Shown here piece after piece: positions 40,617 to 49,166 of a DNA stretch of 64,000 bases. Every line of letters starts with the position of its first letter. Position 1 is the stretch's first letter. The DNA lies in NCBI RefSeq assembly GCF_947495625.1, contig NZ_CANLZW010000019.1, positions 1-64,000 on the forward strand, given 5' to 3'. The notes under the pieces are model-generated. The model was given only the letters and a program-made list of their open reading frames with translations. It had not been told where the DNA came from and ran no database searches. Both the position numbers and the translations under genes were made by a program. The stretch is from an uncultured Cocleimonas sp. (lineage in GTDB: Bacteria > Pseudomonadota > Gammaproteobacteria > Thiotrichales > Thiotrichaceae).

Positions 40617-41171
40617 TCAACTTTTAAGACCTAACATTCTCTTTAACGTTCGATCTTTCATAAAGAAATGATGAACCAGTGCTGCTAGTGCATGAATCGC
40701 TACCAACACCATGAATCCTAACCCTAAATATTCATGTACTTTGCCCGCTAATTCTCCACGGTCTTTATCGTCTGGTAACAAAGCTGGCACTTCGAAAAGT
40801 CCAAATATCTCAACGCCTTGGCCATTTGCCGTAGAAATCAGATAGCCACTGACCACCATGATAAAGACCATCAGGTAAAAAAAGTAATGTGTTAGTGAAG
40901 CCATCATATTCATTACTGTACTTTTAACATCAAGATATGTTGGTTTCGCTTGCAACACATTCCACAGCAGGCGCGCGAGCATTAACAAGCCAATAATCAC
41001 ACCGATGCTTTTATGAATATAGGGCGCATCTTTATACCACTTGTCGTAGTAGTCCAGACCCACCATCCAGTCACCCACAAAATACATCGCGATGAGTGCC
41101 ACAGCCATTAGCCAATGCAGGCTGATAGACACCCATCCGAAACTATCTTTGGTATTTGTTAAACTCGCCAT
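40617..41171 (-). CDS. Cytochrome b561
   Basis: A 184-residue membrane protein with four helices and heme-ligand histidines in SISLHWLMAVALIAMYF, YIHKSIGVIIGLLMLARLLW, KVHEYLGLGFMVLVAIHALAALVHHFF. Transfers electrons between quinol and periplasmic partners such as superoxide. Lies between pirin and yceI genes, all minus-strand, 16 bp from pirin. Confidence 0.92.
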   Translation of the reverse strand: MASLTNTKDSFGWVSISLHWLMAVALIAMYFVGDWMVGLDYYDKWYKDAPYIHKSIGVIIGLLMLARLLWNVLQAKPTYLDVKSTVMNMMASLTHYFFYLMVFIMVVSGYLISTANGQGVEIFGLFEVPALLPDDKDRGELAGKVHEYLGLGFMVLVAIHALAALVHHFFMKDRTLKRMLGLKS

Positions 41172-41187
41172 CTGAAGTTCTTATCCT

Positions 41188-42048
41188 TTAAAACCTGTTA
41201 TTTCTAAAATCGTCAAACGCTTGTCTGACTTCGTCTTGGGTGTTCATCACAAAGGGACCACCTCTGGCGACTTTTTCATTCAATGGCAGTGCCGATACAA
41301 TCAGAAATCGGGCAGTATCAGTTTTCGCTTTAACCAGAACTTGTTCACCAGCGTTTAAAATTCCCAGCGTTTTTGCTGACAATATCTGTTGCTGTGTTCC
41401 TATTTCAACGTCGCCATCAATCACATAAATGAACGTGTTATCTTGTGCATTTACGGTTTGCTCAAATGGGTCTGAGGTCGCTAACGACACATCCATAAAT
41501 AACGGACTGACATAATCATTCTTTACCGGGCCCGTTGTTCCTTTTTCGGTAGTACCCGCAACAACGCGAATTTCGGTGCCATTATCCCAGCTTTCCAGTG
41601 GTACTTCTGATGCTGAAAATTCCTGATAAGCAGGATCTGTCATTTTATTTGCAGCGGGTAAATTCACCCAAAGCTGAAATCCCTGAAGTAGGCCATTTTC
41701 CTGCTCCGGCATTTCTGAATGCATAATACCTTTGCCCGCAGTCATCCACTGCACACCGCCAGATTCGATAACACCTTCGTTGCCTGCATTATCCTTATGG
41801 CGCATCTTACCTTCTAAAAGATAAGTGACCGTTTCAAAACCACGATGCGGGTGCGGTGGAAAACCACCAATATAGTCGTTTGGCTCATCCGAACCAAAAG
41901 CATCCAGCAGTAAGAACGGATCAACCATATTAAGCTCAGCTGTGCCGATGAGTCGAGTCATCGACACACCATCACCGTCAGATGTTTTGAATCCAACACT
42001 AGAACTTACTAACTCTTTTACAGAATTTTTATTACTCGCAATAGTCAT
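41188..42048 (-). CDS. Pirin-family cupin protein
   Basis: A 286-residue two-cupin protein. The metal-binding N-terminal cupin has FPPHPHRGFETVTYLLEG (His ligands), GVQWMTAGKGIMHSEMP (His, Glu); the C-terminal cupin ends MNTQDEVRQAFDDFRNNRF. Bacterial pirins act as iron-dependent quercetinases or regulatory redox sensors. First gene of pirin-b561-yceI. Confidence 0.93.
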   Translation of the reverse strand: MTIASNKNSVKELVSSSVGFKTSDGDGVSMTRLIGTAELNMVDPFLLLDAFGSDEPNDYIGGFPPHPHRGFETVTYLLEGKMRHKDNAGNEGVIESGGVQWMTAGKGIMHSEMPEQENGLLQGFQLWVNLPAANKMTDPAYQEFSASEVPLESWDNGTEIRVVAGTTEKGTTGPVKNDYVSPLFMDVSLATSDPFEQTVNAQDNTFIYVIDGDVEIGTQQQILSAKTLGILNAGEQVLVKAKTDTARFLIVSALPLNEKVARGGPFVMNTQDEVRQAFDDFRNNRF

Positions 42049-42312
42049 ATTAAAACCCTCAAAAAATGTTCAGTTCTTAACAAGAAGTATTTCCTGCCAG
42101 TTATTGAATAATAGCTAGTCATTAGAAAAGAATAAATATCGAAAAGCGCAACTCATTATTCACTTTATTAGAACAATAATTTCACTTCCAGCCACAACTA
42201 CAACTTTAAAAGAAACAATGAATATCCAGATACTTTTAATAATTCCCAAAATAACTCTAACTAAATAACGGCTTTAACTGCCCACCATTTCACCTTATTT
42301 CAACAAAATAAA

Positions 42313-42340
42313 GTCACCCACCACCTTTTAGGGCTTTTTT
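42313..42340 (+). repeat. Decayed C6 element (plus orientation) in a divergent gap
   Basis: GTCACCCACCACCTT followed by TTAGGGC and a T-run of six: two or three substitutions from consensus with the downstream architecture kept. About 265 bp upstream of the pirin start, pointing away from it. The rest of this 388-bp gap shows only A/T-rich promoter-like sequence. Confidence 0.7.
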
Positions 42341-42436
42341 AAGGTTTACAAAACAGCCGAACAAGGAACAAAATACAAACCATACTGATTACATAAAATA
42401 ACGAATAATAAACAACTAGAAATTTTGGAGTTTCAA

Positions 42437-43084
42437 ATGGAAGCAGATTTTTGGCACGAACGTTGGAGTAAAAATGAAATTGGATTTCATGAGAAAGAAG
42501 TTAATCCACTTCTGATTAAACACATCAACGATTTGAAGCTTTCAAAAGGCAGTCGTATTTTTTTGCCCCTTTGTGGAAAAACAAGAGATATTGCCTGGTT
42601 ACACAGTCAGGGTTTTTCAGTCGTTGGCATCGAACTCAGCGAGCACGCCGTAAAACAACTGTTTGAAGATCTATTGGGTGATGAATCAATAAAACCAACG
42701 GTTACTCAATTAGGCAATCTGACTCTATATACTATTGAAAATATTGAAATCTATGTTGGAGACTTCTTCAATTTCAGTAAAGAACAACTCGGGCAGATTG
42801 ATGCCGTTTACGATCGCGCCTCACTGATTGCGCTACCAGATGCCATGCGAGAAAAATATGCTCAGCATCTTATCGAGATTACAGCTGGTATTCCTCAACT
42901 GTTGATAACGCTCGAATACGATCAAAGCATTATCAACGGCCCTCCTTTTTCTATCTCGAATGAAATGATCAAAAACTATTACAACGATGATTTCAATATT
43001 ACCGAGCTAGATAGAATTGAAGAAAGCTTAAAGGGCAAAGTAGATGCAGATAATGTAGTTTGGCATTTAGCACCTAAAACTTAA
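42437..43084 (+). CDS. tpm: Thiopurine S-methyltransferase family protein
   Basis: A 215-residue SAM-dependent methyltransferase of the bacterial TPMT family: ADFWHERWSKNEIGFHEKEVNPLL, RIFLPLCGKTRDIAWL, GFSVVGIELSEHAV and YDRASLIALPDAMREKYAQ. Bacterial homologues detoxify tellurite or selenite. The frame opens at a TTG four codons earlier; the ATG after TTGGAG is the better start. Ends just before the composite repeat. Confidence 0.92.
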   Translation: MEADFWHERWSKNEIGFHEKEVNPLLIKHINDLKLSKGSRIFLPLCGKTRDIAWLHSQGFSVVGIELSEHAVKQLFEDLLGDESIKPTVTQLGNLTLYTIENIEIYVGDFFNFSKEQLGQIDAVYDRASLIALPDAMREKYAQHLIEITAGIPQLLITLEYDQSIINGPPFSISNEMIKNYYNDDFNITELDRIEESLKGKVDADNVVWHLAPKT

Positions 43085-43089
43085 AACTA

Positions 43090-43219
43090 GTCACCCCCCT
43101 ACTTTTAAGTGATTTTTATGCGGCTGCGCCTACCCTACGGTAAGCATTAAACAACAATGCTTTTGTCTCGCTATATCTCGGCTCATTTCGTTGTTTGAAA
43201 TGACTAAAGGAACTTATGC
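43090..43219 (+). repeat. Composite 130-bp repeat, copy A, starting with a C6 element
   Basis: Begins with exact GTCACCCCCCTACTT, continues TTAAGTGATTTTTATG and a GC-richer central part with AAACAAC / GTTGTTT arms, and ends at AACTTATGC. Copy B 3 kb away is identical at 128 of 130 positions. Lies five bases after the tpm stop. Confidence 0.93.
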
Positions 43220-43231
43220 TTTGCGGAATGA

Positions 43232-43271
43232 TTTACGTTTTTATTTTTTAAAAACGTAAATAGAATTTATG
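43232..43271. repeat. Palindromic ACGT module shared with the 45.6-kb repeat
   Basis: TTTACGTTTTT and AAAAACGTAAA form an 11-bp stem, followed by TAGAATTTATG. The same hairpin and tail occur directly after the C6 element at 45.6 kb. The 260 bp from here to the acyltransferase start hold nothing else recognised. Confidence 0.85.
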
Positions 43272-43532
43272 CTTTTCGAAAGTACTTTTCCAGACAAATC
43301 ATTTAGTAAGAAAATATCAAGAACTCAAGATCCAATTTGGGTTCTTGATACAGTAACTTTTCTGCAGACTGTGACCAATGGATATCATTTTCCGATCAAC
43401 GCAAAAATCTTACATAAAGTGACATTTCTTTGATATTTTTTTCTAATTTAAGGAGTAATATAAATTTCAACAAATAAACATCTGTTTCGTTCTATTCGTT
43501 AAAAGCTCCTTTCCTAAACAAGATTAAGCCGA

Positions 43533-44645
43533 ATGAAATGGCACACGCTAAGCTCTAATGAAACACTGATAATGAAAGGAATCGCTATTCTTATGATAGC
43601 GGTGCATAACTTTATGCATTTGTTTCCTTTTCCTAAAGAAAACGAATTCGATTTTTCATTCGAACGCACCTCCAGCATGTTGCATCTTCTCTGGACAGAA
43701 CCAGAAAATAGCATACGAGTGTTGTTTTCGTTCTTCGGGCATTTTGGTGTCGAAGTTTTTATCTTTCTTAGCGCTTATGGACTAACCAAAAAGTCTTCAA
43801 AGCATACTCTCACCTATTGGTCTTTTATTAGCGATCGCATCGCCAAGCTTTTCCCTGCATTTATTATCGCTATTCTGATCTGGTTGGCGCTAGAAGGTTT
43901 TTATTCTCATGGGATTTTGGGGCCTTTTAAAATGCTTTCCATGCATTATCAGGAAATCCTGTTAAAGCTGACTCTAGTTTCAAATTTCATCCCTGATATG
44001 GCACTAGAGTCGATTGGCCCCTGGTGGTTCATCCCGTTTATCTTCCAGTTTTATTTCGCGTTTCCGTTTTTACTAAAACTCTATGATCGCTGGCAAACAA
44101 TGGGACTGGTTACACTCTCTGTTTTCTGCCTGGTATTTTCTGCTACTGTTGACGGCAGTATTTCCGGGGTAAATCTCTATTATACGATTGTGCCTTATAT
44201 GCCAGTATTCGCGCTTGGCATCTATCTGGCAAAACAAGATATCTCGATAAAAGCCATAGAAATTCCAGGGTCCTTGTTATTACTTACTGTGTTAATTTTT
44301 ATACTCGGTAACGTCAATCCTTATTTATGGGTTTTGAGTAATATCAGTTTTATCATCCTGTTTCTGGTGACAATGAATACTGTGATTCCCAAGATACAAG
44401 GCAATCTTCAAAATATATTGATCTTTACCGGTGAGATATCTATGGCGCTGTTTCTAGTTAATGGCTTCTTACGATTCCCCATGTTGCGATGGGCAGTTGA
44501 AAAAGACAACTGGCTGATCACCATTGCCTTATGCTTAGTCTTCCTTGCGATTTCTTATATTGTCGCAATCATTCTGATTCGTTTAGAACGCTTACTGACC
44601 CCAAAATTAAAAGCATATCGATACAAATACAAACGCGCTGCTTAA
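43533..44645 (+). CDS. Acyltransferase 3 family membrane protein
   Basis: A 370-residue integral membrane protein with about ten helices and the acyltransferase-3 pattern: an early KGIAILMIAVHNFMH (with the essential-type His), GHFGVEVFIFLSAYGLTKK, RIAKLFPAFIIAI and GPWWFIPFIFQFYFAFPF. Such enzymes O-acetylate surface polysaccharides or lipids. No other polysaccharide genes are adjacent, so the substrate is unknown. Confidence 0.88.
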   Translation: MKWHTLSSNETLIMKGIAILMIAVHNFMHLFPFPKENEFDFSFERTSSMLHLLWTEPENSIRVLFSFFGHFGVEVFIFLSAYGLTKKSSKHTLTYWSFISDRIAKLFPAFIIAILIWLALEGFYSHGILGPFKMLSMHYQEILLKLTLVSNFIPDMALESIGPWWFIPFIFQFYFAFPFLLKLYDRWQTMGLVTLSVFCLVFSATVDGSISGVNLYYTIVPYMPVFALGIYLAKQDISIKAIEIPGSLLLLTVLIFILGNVNPYLWVLSNISFIILFLVTMNTVIPKIQGNLQNILIFTGEISMALFLVNGFLRFPMLRWAVEKDNWLITIALCLVFLAISYIVAIILIRLERLLTPKLKAYRYKYKRAA

Positions 44646-44648
44646 ATT

Positions 44649-44677
44649 GACACCCCCTACCTTTTACGGGATTTTTT
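44649..44677 (+). repeat. Decayed C6 element after the acyltransferase gene
   Basis: GACACCCCCTACCTT followed by TTACGGG and a T-run. One C is lost and one gained relative to consensus. Starts three bases after the acyltransferase stop, so it is probably its terminator. Confidence 0.75.
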
Positions 44678-44795
44678 AACCAGGCTATCAATAAGCTTGT
44701 ATTTATAAATTCACCCGCTAAATAAAAACAGTTTCAATATATGACGGTTATATGGTTTTATCCATTTCACTGATAGCGCTTGTGAGAGAACCTCG

Positions 44796-45329
44796 ATGAA
44801 TTCATCAACTACAGCAACAAAACCATCTAAACCAGCAAAATTAACAACGAAACAACAAATTATCGGATTAGTCGGCTGGATACTTTTATCCTTTGCTGCA
44901 TCAGCCGCTGGCGCGATAGCTTCTATACAGGCTAAATCATTCTACGGAAAACTCACCCAACCCGAATGGGCGCCACCCGGCTGGGTGTTTGGCCCTGTCT
45001 GGAGTGCACTATTCCTGATGATGGCGATTGCCGCGTGGCTGGTTTGGCGCGATGGCGGTTTTAATAAACATCGCGGCGCACTTACCTTATTTATACTGCA
45101 GCTGATACCCAATATACTCTGGAGCTGGCTATTCTTCGCCTGGAATCGTGGCGGAATGGCTTTCGCTGACATCTTATTGTTATGGGTAATGATTGCCGCC
45201 ACCGTCATCAGTTTCTGGCGTATCAATCGCATCGCTGGCGCATTGTTGATCCCTTATTTACTCTGGGTGAGTTTTGCCGCGTTTCTTAACTACTCGGTTT
45301 GGCAGTTGAATCCACAGATTTTGGGTTAG
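44796..45329 (+). CDS. tspO: TspO/MBR-family tryptophan-rich sensory protein
   Basis: A 177-residue five-helix membrane protein. Family motifs: WYGKL-type FYGKLTQPEWAPPGWVFGPVW, RGGMAFADILLLWVMI and YLLWVSFAAFLNYSVWQLN. Binds porphyrins and cholesterol-like ligands. The N-terminal ~25 residues are Thr/Lys-rich and may be an extension. Confidence 0.92.
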   Translation: MNSSTTATKPSKPAKLTTKQQIIGLVGWILLSFAASAAGAIASIQAKSFYGKLTQPEWAPPGWVFGPVWSALFLMMAIAAWLVWRDGGFNKHRGALTLFILQLIPNILWSWLFFAWNRGGMAFADILLLWVMIAATVISFWRINRIAGALLIPYLLWVSFAAFLNYSVWQLNPQILG

Positions 45330-45396
45330 CTACACTTTTTATTATTGATTTAGTTATTGTTTGAGTTATTGATGAACAACTTGAAGAATATTAGTT

Positions 45397-45588
45397 TTGA
45401 TTAAAACACTCCGACCCATCATATTTTTTAACGCTTAGGTACTGCTTATTATCGGGGTAGCTGCGTCAATACCCTTTGGATTTTCTTTTTTTGACGATGA
45501 TTATATTGATGAAAAACTATTCTTTTTCGGATGCATGGAAATTATGACTATTATGATTCTGCTAACACTCAATATCTGGAAGAAATAA
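45397..45588 (+). pseudogene. Possible remnant of a small two-helix membrane protein gene
   Basis: Translating from a TTG gives LIKTLRPIIFFNA, an in-frame TAG (codon 14), then VLLIIGVAASIPFGFSFFDD and ICMEI-like second hydrophobic segment ending NIWKK and TAA. Two membrane-helix-like segments around an acidic loop look protein-like, but no start with a ribosome binding site was found. It sits in a 458-bp gap after tspO. Could also be non-coding. Confidence 0.3.
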
Positions 45589-45635
45589 ACGCATCAAATA
45601 GCTAAGCAGTTTAATCAATACAAAAACATTTAAAG

Positions 45636-45698
45636 GTCACCCCCCTACTTTAAATGATATTACGTTTTTACTTTTAAAAAACGTAAATAGAATTTATG
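45636..45698 (+). repeat. C6 element fused to the ACGT hairpin module
   Basis: Exact GTCACCCCCCTACTT, a short spacer TAAATGATAT, then TACGTTTTT / AAAAACGTA hairpin and TAGAATTTATG. It equals copy A of the composite repeat with the central ~115 bp missing. About 300 bp after tspO and 90 bp before the next gene. Confidence 0.9.
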
Positions 45699-45787
45699 GA
45701 GAGCTAGAATTTTTTTGTTTGAAACATTCTTATTAGAATGTATAAGTAGCTCGTAAAAAAACACCTTAAAATAGAACAGGAAATCTT

Positions 45788-46081
45788 ATGTCAGAAGAAT
45801 TATCAGTCGTGGTACTAATCGACGTCATACCAGGAAAAAGAGAAGATCAAATAAATGCCTTTAAGAAAGTAGAACCGCTCGTATTGGCTGAAGATGGCTG
45901 CATTCAATACGAATTAAAAGCAGACCAAGACAATGAGAATCGTTTTGTGATTATAGAAAGATGGGCATCAGCAGACGCCTTAGCCGCGCACGCCGTATCA
46001 GAACACATGGTAGAAGCGGGTAAAAGCAATCATTTATTTAGAGCAAAGCCGCCAGAAGTGATAAAGCTATCAGATACCTAA
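45788..46081 (+). CDS. Antibiotic biosynthesis monooxygenase (ABM)-domain protein
   Basis: A 97-residue dimeric ferredoxin-like protein with the ABM pattern VVLIDVIPGKREDQINAF, EDGCIQYELKADQDN, FVIIERWASADALAAHAVSEH. Homologues oxidise quinols or handle small aromatics; substrate unknown. AGGAAA precedes the ATG. Flanked on both sides by C6-type repeats, which suggests a mobile or recombination-prone spot. Confidence 0.88.
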   Translation: MSEELSVVVLIDVIPGKREDQINAFKKVEPLVLAEDGCIQYELKADQDNENRFVIIERWASADALAAHAVSEHMVEAGKSNHLFRAKPPEVIKLSDT

Positions 46082-46105
46082 AGAACACCTAAAACTATTT
46101 AAAAG

Positions 46106-46235
46106 GTCACCCCCCTACTTTTAAGTGATTTTTATGCGGCTGCGCCTTCCCTACGGTAAGCATTAAACAACAATGCTTTTGTCTCGCTATATCTCGGCTC
46201 ATTTCGTTGTTTGAAATGACTAAAGGAATTTATGC
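46106..46235 (+). repeat. Composite 130-bp repeat, copy B
   Basis: Same as copy A at 43 kb with two substitutions; begins with exact GTCACCCCCCTACTT and ends AATTTATGC. Lies 24 bp after the ABM gene and 15 bp before the end of a facing gene. Confidence 0.93.
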
Positions 46236-46250
46236 AGAGCCAGGCACTTT

Positions 46251-46607
46251 TTACGTCAGTATACTAGCGCCCAATTTACAGGCAATTGCATCAATCATAG
46301 GTTCTGGTGGATATTCGATAGGATTACTTAAACGATAGGCCTGCCACTCGTTAAAATCATTCGCCACACAAGTGTTATTTCCGAGACACGATAAGACCTT
46401 AATCACATGTCCAGAAATCTTCCACGGGCCTTCACCCTCTATCCAGCCTTTAATGAGCTGAATACCTTGCTGATCATCCTGTAAATGCCAATAAGGTTCG
46501 AACACTAATAAACCTTTAGGGTGTTTATAGAATTCAGCCATCAGCAATTCGTCACCATCTGGATTGGTTATAGTGAGCGGTGCAGTAACTGTGAATAAAT
46601 TAGCCAT
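46251..46607 (-). CDS. Hypothetical protein, 118 residues
   Basis: No signal peptide or membrane helix. Visible segments: a beta-rich start LFTVTAPLTITNPDGDELL, aromatic-rich FEPYWHLQDDQQGIQLIKGW, and two cysteines in SCLGNNTCVAND that could form a small loop. I do not recognise a family. The well-formed start and codon use similar to neighbours support a real gene. Flanked by C6 repeats on both sides. Confidence 0.65.
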   Translation of the reverse strand: MANLFTVTAPLTITNPDGDELLMAEFYKHPKGLLVFEPYWHLQDDQQGIQLIKGWIEGEGPWKISGHVIKVLSCLGNNTCVANDFNEWQAYRLSNPIEYPPEPMIDAIACKLGASILT

Positions 46608-46642
46608 ACGAGGGATTATATAGCGAAGTGATTATTAGGAAA

Positions 46643-46671
46643 GTCACCCCCCTACTTTAAGGGTGTTTTTC
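46643..46671 (+). repeat. C6 element (plus orientation) between two minus-strand genes
   Basis: Exact GTCACCCCCCTACTT, then TAAGGGTG and a T-run; the same hairpin-forming version as after smpB. It is 36 bp upstream of the hypothetical gene's start and 40 bp beyond the GH26 gene end, but points opposite to both. Confidence 0.88.
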
Positions 46672-46711
46672 ATATTTATTCTGATTTAGTCAGAAAATGA
46701 CTTATAAAGAA

Positions 46712-47974
46712 CTAATCTAAATTAAGACGTTGTTGGCGAAGTTTTTCTAAAACATCAGTGGGAAGATTTCTCATACCCTCTGCTTGTTTCTGGCGTGATT
46801 CAACACCCACGACATCAGGCAACTTACTCAACGCTAGCTCTTTATAATTATATGAAGACAAAGAAGAAGTAGCAGAAATTTTTGCTGAAATATCTGGGTT
46901 AGGCGGATTAAGCGGAACGAATTCACTCAAAATATTGGCATCTAAAATGCTCTCGTTGTATGCACTCAGACCGGTATTGGCTAATCCATTTCTAGCCGTT
47001 TCATTCAAAGACCAACTCAACTCTTTATTCACATTAAACCAGGAAACCGCGCGTATTGCGGGGTAGCTTTCGTGGATTCTCTTTAGCATATTGCTGATCC
47101 AAAGCTCTTTGCTTTCAACCGCATCTGAATCATCACCATATTGACCCCAGGCAGGATCAGGAAGGTCACTGGGTTCAGCGCTAGCCACCTCTGCAATCAA
47201 GATCGGTTTGTGTGGATAGTTATTTACCAGCTTCACATAAGCCGCACTAAAAACCTCGTCGAACGTTCTCCAACTAGACCAAGTGTAATTACTACCCCAG
47301 TTATAACCATCGAGACTGGTCCAGTCGACCACATCATCGCCCGGGTAATAAACTGTTATATCGTTATAGTCATCAGTATCCGTAGCACTTGCAGACCAAA
47401 TCCACTCCACACTGTCATTCACCCCAGCGGCTTCAAATAAACCATGGATATGTCGCCAAGCCGCTTTGTATGCCTCAGGCTGATTTCCCCATGCATACCA
47501 ATTCCCATTAAATTCGTGACCAAAGCGCAGTAAAATAGTTGGTCGACTATCTTTAGGATAACTATCGCGCCATGCTTTAAAATCAGTAATCCATCTATTG
47601 ATATAACTGTCTTTCTCACCCATTGCAATCATACTTAATAAATCTTCATGACCTGAGTTGAAAGGCATCAAGGTAATCAAAGGCATCGAGCCACTAGCAA
47701 CAATATTCGACGTTTGAGTCGTTAAAAAACTCCAATCCATCTCGAAGTTGGTATAGAGCGTAATGATGGACGTTTGTTTGTGGGTATCGGCCTTAAATTT
47801 CTCCAGAATATCTAATGACCAACCATCATTTTTAAGATAAGCACCCAGCATGATTTTAGAATCTGGCACATTCGGAGTTTTCGTATCAGTAGAATCAGAC
47901 GACGCCCCACAAGAGACGATAAATATGCAGGTAAATAAAAAGAGAATAAGGTTTTTCTTATTGGATAGAGGCAT
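46712..47974 (-). CDS. GH26-like glycoside hydrolase lipoprotein (beta-mannanase type)
   Basis: A 420-residue lipoprotein with lipobox IVSC. Residues ~40-350 form a GH26 TIM barrel: LLRFGHEFNGNWYAWG carries the acid/base Glu, DWTSLDGYNWG follows, and KPILIAEVASAE the nucleophile Glu. GH26 members cut beta-1,4-mannan or related glycans. The C-terminal ~70 residues are not part of the barrel. No transporter or PUL-type neighbours are present, so it may scavenge at the cell surface. Confidence 0.87.
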   Translation of the reverse strand: MPLSNKKNLILFLFTCIFIVSCGASSDSTDTKTPNVPDSKIMLGAYLKNDGWSLDILEKFKADTHKQTSIITLYTNFEMDWSFLTTQTSNIVASGSMPLITLMPFNSGHEDLLSMIAMGEKDSYINRWITDFKAWRDSYPKDSRPTILLRFGHEFNGNWYAWGNQPEAYKAAWRHIHGLFEAAGVNDSVEWIWSASATDTDDYNDITVYYPGDDVVDWTSLDGYNWGSNYTWSSWRTFDEVFSAAYVKLVNNYPHKPILIAEVASAEPSDLPDPAWGQYGDDSDAVESKELWISNMLKRIHESYPAIRAVSWFNVNKELSWSLNETARNGLANTGLSAYNESILDANILSEFVPLNPPNPDISAKISATSSLSSYNYKELALSKLPDVVGVESRQKQAEGMRNLPTDVLEKLRQQRLNLD

Positions 47975-48235
47975 AGCTTTTCTGATTTTTCCGTTTTATT
48001 AAGGTTAATTATCAAGAGTGAAACGTGCTACTCGAATAATCATATTAGGCACTTAACAGGAATAAAATCGGGAAAAGAAAACCTTGCGGGCAAAATAAAT
48101 TAAATAGCAAATGAGTGCAAGTTTTAGGAAGCTAATTACGGTGTTTTTGGGAGGTATTCGATGAGTGGTGGGGATTTATTAAAAATATCAGTTACCACCT
48201 TTTTGATGTTTTTGTTAAACAGGCCTATAATCATA

Positions 48236-48255
48236 AGTAATACTTAGTAATACTT
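48236..48255. promoter_or_regulatory. Candidate operator of the toxin-antitoxin operon
   Basis: Two perfect tandem copies of AGTAATACTT, each nearly palindromic (AGTA-A-TACT), directly before the ribosome binding site of the antitoxin gene. Tandem half-sites are typical for binding by CopG/RHH antitoxin dimers and autoregulation. Confidence 0.6.
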
Positions 48256-48266
48256 GGAGAAACGCC

Positions 48267-48509
48267 ATGCCAATCACCTCAGTTGCAGTAAAACTTGAAG
48301 ACGATATTAAAGAACGCATTCAACATCTTGGCGAACTCAAAGATCGCTCAAGCCACTGGCTGATGAAACGAGCGATCCTAGATTATCTTGAAAAAGAAGA
48401 ACAGTTTGAACAGGAAAAACTAGAAGATAAAAAACGCTGGGAAACCTATGCAGAAACAGGCGAAGCGATCTCACACAAAGACATGAAAAACTGGCTAAAA
48501 TCTCTCTAG
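48267..48509 (+). CDS. CopG/ribbon-helix-helix antitoxin
   Basis: An 80-residue protein with a ribbon-helix-helix N-terminus (SVAVKLEDDIKERIQHLGEL, followed by RSSHWLMKRAILDYLEKEE) and a charged C-terminal tail that would wrap the toxin. GGAG lies seven bases before the ATG. Five bases separate it from the toxin gene. Binds DNA and neutralises the partner toxin. Confidence 0.9.
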   Translation: MPITSVAVKLEDDIKERIQHLGELKDRSSHWLMKRAILDYLEKEEQFEQEKLEDKKRWETYAETGEAISHKDMKNWLKSL

Positions 48510-48514
48510 ACACT

Positions 48515-48820
48515 ATGTCAAATAAAGAATTGCCAAACAAAGCATTAATCTGGTTGCCCGAAGCCAAAGACGACATTTCCCGCCTGCATGAATTCCTAAA
48601 AAGTAAAAATCCTGAAGCAGCTACAAGAATGGTGAATTTACTTTTAACTGGGGCGGATAGGCTAATAGACTTCCCAGAAATTGGAAAACCTATAGGTGAT
48701 GAATTAAAACGCCGCGAGTTATTTCTCGCATTTGGGGCTGGCGCTTATGTAATACGATATATTTTGACTGAAAATAGCATTGTGGTAATACGTGTTTGGC
48801 ATTCTCGAGAAATGCGATAG
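48515..48820 (+). CDS. ParE/RelE-superfamily toxin
   Basis: A 101-residue protein with the ParE pattern: LIWLPEAKDDISRLHEFLKSKN, GADRLIDFPEIGKPIGDE, YVIRYILTENSIVVIRVWHSREMR ending in the typical HxRE-R tail. ParE proteins poison gyrase; RelE-type mRNA cleavage is the alternative. No own ribosome binding site, so translation is probably coupled to the antitoxin. Confidence 0.9.
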   Translation: MSNKELPNKALIWLPEAKDDISRLHEFLKSKNPEAATRMVNLLLTGADRLIDFPEIGKPIGDELKRRELFLAFGAGAYVIRYILTENSIVVIRVWHSREMR

Positions 48821-48834
48821 GTAATAAAGTTAAA

Positions 48835-48863
48835 TGACACCCCCTACTTTTGGGCACTATTTC
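48835..48863 (+). repeat. Decayed C6 element after the toxin gene
   Basis: TGACACCCCCTACTT followed by TTGGGCACT; five C rather than six. Lies 14 bp after the toxin stop; the T-run is weak. Confidence 0.7.
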
Positions 48864-48886
48864 TAATTATGTTATGCAAAATGGGT

Positions 48887-48964
48887 GGTCGGATAAATAC
48901 AGTTCCATCCGACATGACGATGATTATTCGGATACAAATGTCGGATGGCGTTCCTTATCCGACC
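48887..48964. repeat. REP/MITE-like element with nested hairpins
   Basis: Terminal inverted repeats GGTCGGATAA and TTATCCGACC enclose two internal hairpins, each with arms GTCGGAT / ATCCGAC (48888-48913 and 48940-48963). The layout is that of a BIME or small MITE rather than of a terminator (no T-run). The remaining 200 bp up to the next gene hold an A/T-rich promoter region. Confidence 0.8.
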
Positions 48965-49166
48965 TACGCGCTACCTAGGTTTTAGCTTATTTCAATGATA
49001 TATATTTCTACCGCCTATCTGACAAATTCGTAGTGAGTCCGTCTTTGCGCTAATGTCATACGACTATTTTAAGAATTCGTGCTACATTTAAATATAATAA
49101 TTATAAATATGCACAACGAAAACAATTAAAAGACCGATTCAGGATAAATTTAACTCCCTAAAAACA

